A DNA stretch of 64,000 nucleotides from NCBI GenBank assembly GCA_035135055.1, contig JAVFHQ010000029.1, positions 1 through 64,000 on the forward strand, given 5' to 3'. The notes under the pieces were generated by a model. The model did no database searches. It was given only the letters and a program-made list of their open reading frames with translations, and had not been told where the DNA came from. Of this stretch, positions 54,586-64,000 are shown one piece after another. The stretch's first letter is position 1; every line of letters starts with the position of its first letter. The DNA comes from Oleoguttula mirabilis. Its lineage: Eukaryota > Ascomycota > Dothideomycetes > Mycosphaerellales > Teratosphaeriaceae. A program made the position numbers and the translations under genes.

Positions 54586-55326
54586 ATGACGTCCGCCGCG
54601 GCGAGAGCCCTCGGTATAACGGAGGTCCTGGAGCACATCCTTTCCTGCTCCAGCATGCGAGACTTGCTCCAGGCGTACCAACGCGTGAACAAAAGATTCA
54701 ACGCCTCAATCCAAACCTCACCAGCCCTCCAGCGCAAGCTCTTCCTCAAGCCAGAGAAGGAACGAAACGACTGGGAGCTTGACAGCGAGTCAGACGGCTT
54801 CATCAAGAACTCCAGCAGCGAATACCCTTACCACATCGCCTTCGTCAACCCACTTGCCTTCACGGACTACACCTTAGAGGATAAGCTGTCGCCCTACAAA
54901 CGCGAGAACTCGTCGGGCACCATATCACTTCGATGTTCCCCGCGTGAGATGGAGAGCTATGCTCACTGCCTCGACATGTTCTTGACCCAGCCGCCGGTTG
55001 AAGGGGTTTCGGTGGCAGTGTATGCAATGGACTGGGACCGGAAATTCACGTATTACGATCTGTACACGGAGGGCGGGCTGCAGGTCAAGGACCTGTACAA
55101 GGTGTTTCGGCCTGGGAGTTCGTATCCGTGGACGGTCTGGAGAAGAAGCTATCTCTGGAGCCATGAGCTTAGGCGTCCTACGGTTCAGGAAGAGAAGGCG
55201 CTCGAGCTGGGCCAGGGGGAGGGGTATGTTTACTTTGGCGAAGCTCAGGAGTGTGAGGCGTCGGCAAATGGCGAGACGAATGCGTTGGAAGCCGAGACCA
55301 CCCAAGCGGAGGACAGACTAGAATAG
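54586..55326 (+). CDS. F-box protein (246 aa)
   Basis: Single exon from ATG at 54586. The F-box lies at the very N-terminus: ALGITEVLEHILSCSSMRDL, LQAYQRVNKRFNASI, SPALQRKLFLKPEK. The remainder has YHIAFVNPLAF, DMFLTQPPVEGVSVAVYAMD, GGLQVKDLYKVFRP and RRPTVQEEKALELGQGEGYV, the same order of elements as the other F-box proteins here, with an acidic C-terminus. Intact. Same presumed role as SCF adaptor. Confidence 0.75.
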   Translation: MTSAAARALGITEVLEHILSCSSMRDLLQAYQRVNKRFNASIQTSPALQRKLFLKPEKERNDWELDSESDGFIKNSSSEYPYHIAFVNPLAFTDYTLEDKLSPYKRENSSGTISLRCSPREMESYAHCLDMFLTQPPVEGVSVAVYAMDWDRKFTYYDLYTEGGLQVKDLYKVFRPGSSYPWTVWRRSYLWSHELRRPTVQEEKALELGQGEGYVYFGEAQECEASANGETNALEAETTQAEDRLE

Positions 55327-55686
55327 ACATGAGCAACGGCAGGTTCGCGTGCGGCGATTGAGGGGGGAAATGTCTTCGCCGAAAGGAGCAATGCGTGGTG
55401 TGCGTATAGAGACGAGCGAGCAAGGATGGTTGGGAGTACGAATTTTATTGAGAAAATTCAAGCTGAACATTAGCCTGTACTGGTTCTAGTGTGGCCAAGC
55501 ATACAGCCTGCGCAGTCTTAAATCGCCCAAGGTACTACTCCCATATTCCTGCATGGTGGACCTGTCTTTGCCAATGTGATCAGTCGTTTCGTGCGAAAGG
55601 CCTTGCTTGCCGCGACTGTAATGCGCAAACCATCTCAATAGAACGAGCGCGTCCGCGGCACCCAGCTTGAAGACTGCAAGGAGCTT
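55327..55686. other. Intergenic between convergent genes
   Basis: Convergent 3' flanks; TTTTATTGAGAAAATT near 55441 could belong to a 3' end signal. No gene seen. Confidence 0.35.
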
Positions 55687-56900
55687 CTACAACGTCTTCC
55701 CGACTCCTAGCTTGCCCTCCATCTCCCGTTCGAACTCCATCGCGTCTTCCCCGTGGACCTACGTCGCGAAGTGCATGTCAGCTAGTGCGGCCACATGGAA
55801 GCCAAGTCATACTCAGCATAGGGAATAACGATCCAACTCACCTCGTAGAAGCCATCTCCATCTTCTCCGTCCGCACTGCCGCACACCACTCCCCAGATCC
55901 TCGCCTTCGCAGCGCGCCTCGACACCGAATCGCTCATTTCCAGCTTCCGATCGCTTCGCGGAATAAACAGATAAGCCTTGGAGATGCCGTGAAGTACTCT
56001 CACGCGCTTGCCGCCCGCGAGGTCGAGGCGCGCGGCGTGAGCGATCAGCTTAGCGAAGTAGAGACTGAGCCCGCCGATGCCCAACTCGCTCTTTTTGTCC
56101 CGCCCCACCAGGAATGTGGCAGTCTGCGAGCTCGTGTCGTTGATTGTCATCGAGAGCTTGGTGAGGCGTGGGAAGTAGGCCTTCAGGTGCGGCACTGAGT
56201 CTTGCGCGAGGTAGAGCTGCGATGGGAAAGTGATGCCGCGGCGGTGGATGCTGACGGTGAAGTCTAGATTGCGTAGCAGTTGCGCCGGGGCCTGTAAGTC
56301 GATATGGTATGGGAGGGGAGGGAGCAGAGCGCCCGGCTGCTGTGCGACGAACTTGAGATTAAACCGGATCGTTCGGTCGGCCATGACGAATGGCAGCACG
56401 CGGCTCAAGATAGCCGTGAAGTCGCCGTTGGTCGGGAGGGCACTGTAGATGCTGTCCAAATGCTGCGGAGCGGTGATATCAAAGAGGCTGCCGCACATAA
56501 CGTGTGCAAGGTTCTCGAAGACCATGTTGAGGAGCTCCGGTGGCAGCTCGCCCTGCTTCTCCAGCTTCTGCAGCGTGATCAAGATGGCGGTTCGGTCTTC
56601 GATCATCTTGCGCTGGTGGCTGAGGCTGTCTAAGCCGCGTGTCTGCTGCTCTTTGCGGCCTGCGGCGAAGCGGTCGGAAGGCCTGCTGAACGGTGGAGGC
56701 GGCACGTCCATGCCTTTCGCCGCGTACATTGCAGCCCGCTGGAGGGCGTGAAAGCTGGGGCCTTGGGTCGGCTGAGTTCCAACAGGAGGGCGATCGCCAC
56801 GGTCCCTGTGCGATGAGGGCGCTGGCGGGAAGTTGGCTGTCGTCGTGGATTCTTGTCTTCGTACGGGCCGCGGCACAGCTACTCGCGGGTCGTCCGTCAT
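55687..56900 (-). CDS. F-box-like/orphan protein (376 aa, 2 exons)
   Basis: Exons 56900-55842 and 55758-55687. The 83-nt intron (GTGAGT..CGACGTAG) joins DGDGFYE to VHGEDAMEFEREMEGKLGVG. Without splicing the frame stops at 55782 and loses the charged end. The N-terminus (about 100 residues) is Pro/Arg-rich and disordered. Then a helix ILITLQKLEKQGELPPELLN, MVFENLAHVM resembles the first part of an F-box but lacks the LQRKLF element. The rest contains FVMADRTIRFNLKFV, FPRLTKLSMTIND and RVRVLHGISKAYLFIP. Family not recognised with confidence; ATG at 56900 chosen as the first ATG of the frame. Confidence 0.65.
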
Positions 56901-59366
56901 GTTGATCGGCCGACGTTGTTGGTTGCCTAGAGAGAGGGGTGATCGGGAGAGCTTTTGTTTGCAGGCTGGAGGGCAAAGTGTGCGCGCGGGCAAGTCGAGT
57001 GCTCGACGTCAAGGCACCAGTCCCGCGAGCCGGTCAAATAAAGCTTAAGCGTAAAGCTTAGCATATGCAGGGTCCGATGTCTGGCGCTCGATATGAGTGG
57101 ACTGACTCGTCGAATCCTCCAGTGGTGTTGCCCAAGATCGTATTGAAACCTCAGTGAATTGGCATTATATATGATGGACGGTACCTTGCCTCGAATCTAC
57201 CTCATGGCTCGAAAACTTCCCAATGACTGTAGTTATTGACACTGGCAGCCATACTGTGGTGCAAGAAGATGAAAGGTGCACTTTCGTCACCCTGGTGGAA
57301 GCGAGAGGAAACGGAGAAGCTATACGACCTCACAGCGTCAACCGCGGCAAAGTCAGACTCCTACGTAGGCTGCGGAGACGAACCCAGTTTTCTTCGCCAG
57401 CGACTTTTACGGTCATGATCTCTGAATAACTGGATGGGCTGCGATGAGTTTGCCAAGTCATCGCTCAGCAGGTACGTGTCCGTGGGCAGCGCTAATATCA
57501 CGGCGCTGCACACGGTTCTGGCATTGCAAGTCTGCTGGCACGCAAAACGGCTCAGCATGGTCGCAAGCGCTGTAGGGGCGCTGTCGACGTGCCACCATAC
57601 ACGAATCCCGTGGGCAACGGGCAGCAATGTTTCATTCGGTTGGCGACATATGAAGCCATGTCCGGCTGCAGAGTCCTACACTACCTGAACCTGATTCTAA
57701 ATAGGCGTTGAGCGTCTCTGCATCGCGTCAAGCTCCACCGCACGAGGCAACCGCGTTGTGCCTTACGCGCAGCCCAGACAGTGCCACACAAGCAAGATCA
57801 CGGCAGTTACCTGCGTAGCAAGCCCTAGCGTACGTTGTTCCGAAGGCCCGAAGCACAGCTAGTGGCACGCCCGTTAGCTGCGATGGATACGGCAGCAGAC
57901 ATCAGGATGGCATTGCTGAGTTCCGGTATTCATCAAGCACGTTTTGAGCAAGCTAATCTTAAGATCAGTTTTCACGGACGGCGAGAGCCTATAGGTTACA
58001 TTCGTGTCCGCAATTCACGCTATTGACGGCGGCGTTACCTATGGTAAGAAGCTCCTGAACTCTCACAATGTCGACAGATTTTGAGCTATCACTCAGGATT
58101 AGGCAAGGCGAAACCCGCACGACTGCCTCTTGGCGGAGGCGCCGATGTCGACCGCTCAGCATAGAGAAAGACAATTCTATTTGCCGCGTGATCGAGTTGT
58201 CACCACCCTCGGTACGTCGTCAAGCAAGGCCGCACAACGCTTCGACCGTTGGCGCTGTCTGGAGCCAAGTCCGGCCGCAGAATCTCTCAGCATGAACGCG
58301 TGTGCTCGGCGCTCTGAACGAGCAGCGCCATTGCGGTGCCACCATGACACCTTCTGGAACGCAGGCCAGATCCATCCTCATGCCTAAGCCATCTGCGCCG
58401 ATACTCGGACAGTCTTGATCATGAGAGTTGATTCTGCATTCGTGACAAGGCCTTCCCAACCCTCAATTCATCGTCGCAGCGTGGGACCAACGCATAGCTA
58501 TGTTCGGTCGCAGAATCGCTCAACATACGCGAAGGCCACTGATAGTTCCGCCATCGAGGTGTCACCATCCCCATCAAGCACTTATCGAGGTCATCTCGTT
58601 GAGGAGTGGAGCATCTCTAGTGCATCTGACCGGAACGCGCTTTGAGATTGTTGACAGCGTTAGGAAGGGATGCGCTTTGGATGACTGCACCGTCGAGATG
58701 CCACCATTCACAACATGGGTCAATAGAATTCGCGCCGCAGCACATGGAGCATTGGACCATACGGTCCTTCGGAGCCGGCAGGAGAATCAGACGCGGAAAG
58801 CACACTGCTACAGCGTTCGAAAGATCTGCGTGCGATGCCGACTAGCTTGCCCCCGTGTTGGCGGCCACCAGTCGCAAGTCGGAACGAAGGGCAAAAAGGT
58901 GATGCCTTATTATCCACTGTCAACCATCTCTATGCGCCTATAGGCAGCCGTCGTGCACGCCTATAGTGAGGGTACTAGCGTCGAAAGCGCCTCAACAAAA
59001 CCGGCAAGCGCAGCATGAGGACGGAAGCGGAGGCGCTCGACTTCCCATAGCAGCGTAAGATGGACTGTCACCGGGCCGGAGAGACAGCCAATGGTGGAGT
59101 GGACCGGCAGAATGACAGCAACAACAGACCACAATAAGCTGTAAAATCGCTTAGCGTGAATGTCTGAATGAGTAAACCCTTTGAGATTTCACCATGATCA
59201 TCGTGTGTACATCCCATCATACCTAAGTCAAACCTACCTTACGAACTACTGATTCCACGAAAGGCTTGCACTTACAGCCTCAGGTCGTCAACAGATCAGC
59301 CTCGCGAACATTGCCAGTGCACAGGGAAGATACCACTACGAACACACACACGCCAGAGCTACAACA
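56901..59366. other. Gene-poor stretch with degenerate repeats
   Basis: No ORF here has domain support. 58130-58760 contains imperfectly repeated segments (separate entry). The last 100 nt are the leader of the small gene at 59367. Confidence 0.45.
58130..58760. repeat. Imperfect interspersed repeat units
   Basis: GTCCGGCCGCAGAATCTCTCAGCAT (58270 region) and GTTCGGTCGCAGAATCGCTCAACAT (58504 region) are clear diverged copies. A second element of the form GAG-N-TGTCACCA-N-CC recurs near 58196, 58332, 58556 and 58697. These look like decayed tandem units of roughly 130-240 nt. No coding role seen. Confidence 0.4.
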
Positions 59367-59696
59367 ATGGCACCGAACGCGACCTCTCAGGCCATCGCAG
59401 ATCAGCCGGTCGATCGCGTTGTGGCGCCGATCGTCACCGCTGCTAACGGCCTGCTCGCCAACTACACCCGCCTCCACGGTGCCTTTACTCGCCTCCACGG
59501 TGCCTTCACCCGCCTCGATGGTACCTTCACTCGCCTCGACGATGTCTGCACCGAAGTCGACGCTATCTGCACCCAACTCGCTTACGTCTGCAAAGCGAGG
59601 GTCCGTAGGCTGCAAAGCGAGGTGATGTTACTTAGCGTTAGGTATCTAGCCGGGCAAAGGTATCTCATATATGTCCGCGCTAACTGCTTTACGTAA
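59367..59696 (+). CDS. Small NATxQAI-family protein with 7-residue repeats (109 aa)
   Basis: ATG at 59367: MAPNATSQAIADQPVDRVVA, then GLLANYTRLHGAFTRLHGAF and FTRLDGTFTRLDDVCTEVDA. The repeat unit is seven residues (RL[HD]GxFT), encoded by 21-nt direct repeats at 59469-59531, giving a heptad-like helix suited to a coiled coil. The N-terminal 45 residues match the protein at 45071. The C-terminal 40 residues overlap, on the other strand, the end of the gene at 59646-60086, so the true end may be disturbed. Function unknown. Confidence 0.5.
   Translation: MAPNATSQAIADQPVDRVVAPIVTAANGLLANYTRLHGAFTRLHGAFTRLDGTFTRLDDVCTEVDAICTQLAYVCKARVRRLQSEVMLLSVRYLAGQRYLIYVRANCFT
59469..59531 (+). repeat. Three 21-bp tandem repeats
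   Basis: Units starting CGCCTC(CACGG/GATGG)TGCCTT(T/C)AC(T/C) at 59469, 59490 and 59511, with a partial fourth after 59531. In frame within the small gene; encodes RLHGAFT-type heptads. Confidence 0.8.
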
Positions 59697-60086
59697 CTCA
59701 GTCGTCGCGAGCCGATGGATATCATGCAGTAGCTGTCCGTTCATCTTCTCGATACTATCTATAACCGAGATAGCTCGGAAATGGACAGTAGTCCGTCTGT
59801 CAAAGCCTCCGCTTGTCTCTGACACGAACAATGTGGCCCAGTCTATAAGCCCGTGTATGCATAGCCGTCCCTCGGAGGGGTGGTAGACGTGGATATTGAC
59901 GTCCCGTATGAATGCGACACGGCTTGTCCCGAACGCTTTGCACATCTTCGCCAACCGTCGAAGGTCGACAAGAACCGCACCGATCGCAGAGCCACTCGAG
60001 ATGAGCCGAGGGGCTCTAAATGACCGCGGCATCGAGCAGCGCCGCCGACATGTCAACTGGTAAATCTGTGCCACCTGCTCCATCAT
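59646..60086 (-). CDS. Orphan protein (146 aa), possible C-terminal fragment
   Basis: ATG at 60086 opens 146 codons with good protein character: SRVAFIRDVNIHVYHPSEGR, LCIHGLIDWATLFVSE, TTVHFRAISVIDSIEKMNGQ. Alternating hydrophobic strands and a closing helix suggest a folded alpha/beta domain. No family recognised. Its 3' end overlaps the 3' end of the small plus-strand gene by 51 nt. It could be the intact remainder of a longer gene, since the N-terminus (MMEQVAQIYQLTCRRRC) does not look like a natural start region. Confidence 0.4.
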   Translation of the reverse strand: MMEQVAQIYQLTCRRRCSMPRSFRAPRLISSGSAIGAVLVDLRRLAKMCKAFGTSRVAFIRDVNIHVYHPSEGRLCIHGLIDWATLFVSETSGGFDRRTTVHFRAISVIDSIEKMNGQLLHDIHRLATTELRKAVSADIYEIPLPG

Positions 60087-63017
60087 GACTTAGCTTCTGA
60101 CGGGAAGCATATTATCATGGGGCCTATGCAAGACAGCCTGCTATGCTTCGAAACTACTGGAATGTGCGGATGACCGTCAGCGATCAGGTCACGCTGACCC
60201 CTCAGCGCGTGGGCTCGTTCGAGAGCGAGGCTGCAAATCCAGGGATGTTCTGCAAAGCCATGGGCATGGGTTGCCGATGCCTATTCAACTGGATCTGCAG
60301 ACTGCGCAAGGTGAGTTTTGGATGAACTGCGGCACACGCAGCTTTAAAGCCGTGCTCTGACGTTCGCGAGAGCTGCGCGAAGAGGCTCGGAGGTATTGCA
60401 AGGAGGTGTGGTGCGGCTATCCGCAATGTTCCTGTCAGATTGATGCCACATGACTACAGTGTGTGGATGTGAGCGGCGTATCGAATACGTGGCCAAGAGA
60501 ACGAGAAAGGAATTCCATTGCCGGCCAACAGACGTTGATCAACGTAGAGCTTTTGCCAACTGCCGATGATGCCGTCAGCCATCGCTTCTGCTTGGCAAAG
60601 CGCTCGTTGACGTACTTCTGCTTGGCAAAGCCCTCGTTGACGTGCTTCTGCACCGCGCTCGTTGACGTGCTTCTGCACCGCGCTCAAGATTGTAACCTCC
60701 GAGCTACGCAGCCCCGGGATTGCAGGCCCATATAAGCCTGTTCGACCCTTCATCCGACTACCGGGGTTGCGAACGAAGCGTCGATGCGGCATACTAAGGC
60801 GGCTGACATTCTGCACAGCCATGATGCAAGGCTGCCCTCTAAGCTTACTGTCGCGCATAGTTACTTTATGGATTCGGAGTCTTGGTACGGCACGCAAGGC
60901 AGCCAGCGCTTTGAACCCAGGCACAGAGCGCGAGCTTAAAGCCATAAGCCCTTCGATATTGTCATTGGAGTCTCAATAGAACAAGGCCACTACGTCCATC
61001 TAGGCGAGACGAGCGACAGCTTATGATAATCGCCGGTGGTAAGCCGGTCTCCCGAACTCTGAGGCGTGGAATCTGTGATCAGGCTGCGTATGCGGCATCA
61101 CCGCCGAATGGCCAAAGTGTCCTATCATGAGTTCTTTGCGTAAAAAGGGAGAGCACCGGTACACATGATACTAGAAGAGGTGAGAGATCGGTCAAAGTAT
61201 ATGAGGCTGCAGATTAGATAGCAGCGTTGATACAAGTAAGGGAGGAAAAAAAGGAGTTTTGTCGTGCTCTTGCCAGACAAGAAACCGGTGCCCGTACACT
61301 TTGCCGGCCGACCATGATGTTGCCTCACGATCATTAGCAACTCCCGCTTGATCGGCGCCCGGTCCCATAATCATGTCATCTCAGTAGCCTACTCAAAGCG
61401 CCGAAGGCACCGAGCTCGCGACTTTCGATGCAGAAGCGAAAGTTCGAAATGGCATGGACACCATCGGCCATGCGAGGCTTCTGGGCAACCATGTCGTACT
61501 TGGGACCAAATACCGGCTTTGGGGGTGCCATGGTGCTCGGAGCGGCGTGCTATGCGAGTTGTAGTAGTCAACGACGTCCTGCCTGCAGTGTACAACTAGC
61601 TTCCATTGAAGATGCCAATGGGTCGGCGCTGATGAAGCTGTCGCGTGTGCACAAAGCTGTCCCGCCGAGGTACCTATAAGGGTGGGGCCATTAACCTCCA
61701 ACACTGCGGCCTTGCCTGTCGCGCACCGCAAGCAACTCGGTCGCCCGCCGGTCATCTGGCGCATCTCCTCGAGAACTACTCCCGCTACGTAAAGATCTGC
61801 GGGTCCTACAACCCGGTCGGCGGAGGCCATCCCTCTACGCTCTTCGAAAAGAACGACAAAGTCCTGGCGCTGACGGACGACAATGGCACCTCGCCTTGGC
61901 AATCGCAGCGCTCCGGTGCTACATTCAAGTCCATTCCGGCTTCCCACGCCGCATACACTACGAGCATCAGCTACGAATACTTCAAGATCCGCAACAGACT
62001 CTGATCGTAGCACGAAGACTGTACAAGCCACCGCTTTACCTCAAGGTCGTGCCTGGAGTACGCTGGTATGGAGGCATCGTGTTTGCATGGCGGCCGCGCT
62101 ACACGGAGAGCTGCTCCCGATTGTCCGTCACGCTGGCTGCCGCTACCTCAAGAGCCTACTTCGCGTCATTTGGCCATGCCAGGGGCGTTTTCCTTGTTGG
62201 CAAGTGCGTTGTTCACGCGGTAGCGCCGGACTAGGTGTATGTGCGAAGGTGGGCATAGCTCTTCGTCGTGTAGGTGCACACTATCGGCGCACCACATCCA
62301 GCCTCGCTGAACCACACAGTCCACACCGTACTCGCCAACGCGACAGAAGCGCTGAATTCCTATGTCGGCAACCGTACCGTCAACCACACTGCGCTTATCT
62401 TGTACGAGGCTCCGCGGCGGTACCCTTTCGGTTCGACCAAGCGCATATGGACGTGATGAAGGCACCGTCATCTGCGCCGTAGGGCGCGCTGGGCGACTGA
62501 GCTTGAAGATGGCAATGAGTTTAGAAAGAGAGCCGTCAGGTGGTGATTGCGCTAAGAGAGAACTCGCCACTCACGGTCGGGTACCGTAGCCTTCATTGGC
62601 TTCATGGCATCGCGGGCCCAGGCCGGCGCAATTCAGCTCGCCTGGTCTGCGCCAACACCAAGCCGCGCCGCATCCGGCCTTGTAGTGACCTGCCATCCGC
62701 GTGTTGCCCTGGCTACAGGAAGCTAGGTCTTCGAGAAAAGAGGTCTGGTCACCGCCCAGGTTTCTTCCTCGGGGTCCTTGACGGTGACCTCCGTCCTCCT
62801 CACCTCGAAGGGATCCTCGACCTCGTAGTAAGGCCCTCTACGGTTGCGAGGCAGCGGATAATGCCAAGACGGACAGCGGAACGCGCGTCTGTTGGAGTTC
62901 TTCTCCGCTTACGCCGATCGTCGAACGCTTTGCGCCTTCAGCTGCGTGATCCTTGACATGCGCCTCGCACGCCGCGCTGTCCTTCGCCCGAGAGTGCGCT
63001 CTCGTCCCTCATTTGGT
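60087..63017. other. Gene-poor stretch with small ORFs and relics
   Basis: ORFs on both strands overlap (for example 61393-62031 minus and 61645-62004 plus) and neither has recognisable features. At 62295-62400 (plus) LANATEALNSYVGNRTVNHT recalls the NATxQAI family but has no ATG. The QKHVNE repeat is listed separately. Treated as decayed sequence. Confidence 0.4.
60585..60690 (-). repeat. Short tandem repeat encoding VNERFAKQK units
   Basis: On the minus strand, units GAGCGCTTTGCCAAGCAGAAG and GAGGGCTTTGCCAAGCAGAAGTACGTCAAC (30 nt) are followed by two identical shortened 25-nt units GAGCGCGGTGCAGAAGCACGTCAAC. The 30-nt unit encodes E[RG]FAKQK[YH]VN. The 25-nt units break the frame, so this is a relic of a repeat-containing helical protein. 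Confidence 0.6.
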
Positions 63018-63950
63018 CTGGATTGCCACTGACGACACGCCGCTTTCCCTTGCACGCGGTGCTCGTTTCGCAACATGATGCGAGGCAGGTAAGACACCAA
63101 GGGCACTGGTTCGCGAGGCGTCCGCTGCCCTGATTGTCGACCCTTTAGTTGGGGTTCGTCGGTCTTGTTTTATGGATGGCCGGTGATGATACGCGGCTTT
63201 GTCTAGCTACCGCTACTGATCGCAAGAGCTGGCGTTGGGGAGAGACGACGTCAGAGAATGCCACGGGGACTACCGCCAATGGGGGATGACTGTTACTTGC
63301 TTCTGTGCCGTATGGACGCCGCAGGACTCTGCTTTGGGCTGTGGTCCCATCATCCTCTTGATCTGGATTGCCGGTGAAGGCCCGCCCTCTCTCTACTCGC
63401 GGTGCTCGTCTCGCAACCTGATATCCGGCGATTGGAACGCGAAGGGCGCTTGTCCAAGAGCTGTTCGCTGTTATGGTAGTCGATCTCTTGTGTGCTCCCG
63501 TCGTCCTCGGGATCTGGATTGCCGGTGATGGCATGCCGCTCCTTCCTGCTCGCCCTGGTCGGTTCGCAAGAGATTCTGCGGTGAGTAGGATGCCAAGAGT
63601 ACTGGTCCGGACGACTGGCGTGACCGCTGCCGTCGTCCTCGAGTTCGTGAGTGGGGTTCCGTCGTCCTCGTGATCTGGATTGCTGGTGATGACACGCTGC
63701 TTCATCTGGCTACCGTCGCCGACCGTAGGAGCCGGCGTTGGACACAGCCAATATCGAGGATGGAACGGGTACTGGCTCCGACTAACCTTAAAGACATCTG
63801 CCGCCATGCCGCCGTGCTACTTGGAGGCAGCGTCACGCTTGAGTGTGCATTCTTCGTCGTCTTCTCGAGCTAGGTTGCCGGTGATGACACGCCGCTGCTG
63901 CTTGCTAGCTTTTCGGTTTGCGCAACATAGTGTGAGGCCGAGAAGATGAG
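63018..63950. repeat. Degenerate tandem repeat (about 150-195 bp period)
   Basis: The core CTGGATTGCCGGTGATGACACGCCGCT recurs with mismatches at about 63018, 63172, 63363, 63514, 63675 and 63871, followed each time by similar sequence (..CTCGC..GGT..CGCAA..GAT..). The array continues to or beyond the window edge. Long ORFs across it (minus 63145-63807) reflect the repeat rather than a proven gene. Confidence 0.65.
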
Positions 63951-64000
63951 CAGGAAAACAAGGGCATCGGCCTTGGACGACATGCATCGGCCGACGACCA

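Noticed and set aside
61393..62031. Overlapping ORFs on both strands
   Set aside because: Neither frame has recognisable motifs or a matching paralogue in the window.
1..64000. tRNA, rRNA, CRISPR arrays, intact transposons
   Set aside because: No cloverleaf, rRNA core, spaced identical repeats or transposase/reverse-transcriptase motifs were recognised by eye; a tRNA scan and repeat masking were not possible here.

Overview
The window is nuclear DNA of a filamentous ascomycete, most likely a Dothideomycete. The evidence is the 50-90 nt introns with GT(R)NGT donors, CTAAC/CTAAT branch sites and YAG acceptors; the fungus-only families present (HET domain, PNP-NB-ARC-TPR NLR, rhodopsin-domain membrane protein, DOMON-cytochrome b561, Ypq-type PQ-loop); and an expanded F-box family. 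No species is claimed.

Layout. 0.5-3.4 kb: three tandem, diverging copies of a small coiled-coil protein gene, of which only the middle one is intact. 5.3-7.1 kb: a low-complexity fungal protein of unknown function. 7.7-12.1 kb: two damaged HET-domain loci. 12.7-16.6 kb: a RidA-family gene convergent with an 11-exon MFS transporter. 18.7-19.8 kb: a His-rich unknown protein, divergent from a third, nearly intact HET gene (20.0-21.9 kb). 23.9-26.2 kb: a Ypq-type vacuolar amino-acid exporter and a DUF1772 (anthrone-oxygenase-like) protein. 26.7-30.4 kb: a decayed PNP-NB-ARC-TPR NLR. 31.5-38.0 kb: DOMON-b561 protein, a possible Uma2-like nuclease-fold protein and a rhodopsin-domain protein. 39.4-43.3 kb: a duplicated large orphan family, one copy open and one interrupted by stops. 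43.6-57 kb: an array of F-box and orphan genes, several broken. 57-64 kb: mostly degenerate repeats and small orphan ORFs.

Two themes connect the window. First, it carries an incompatibility-type gene set (three HET loci and one NLR within about 23 kb). Second, several families have broken members, and many of the breaks are in-frame stops inside long, otherwise preserved frames. Each such stop can be explained by one C-to-T or G-to-A change (CAA/CAG/CGA to stop, or TGG to TAG). That looks like repeat-induced point mutation or recent pseudogenisation on a birth-and-death background. The housekeeping-like genes (RidA, MFS, Ypq, DUF1772, DOMON-b561) are intact and mostly intron-normal.

Gene models were built by eye from codon continuity and splice consensus. 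Exon junctions are given where they join conserved protein sequence. Intergenic stretches over 300 nt are listed with what they hold.
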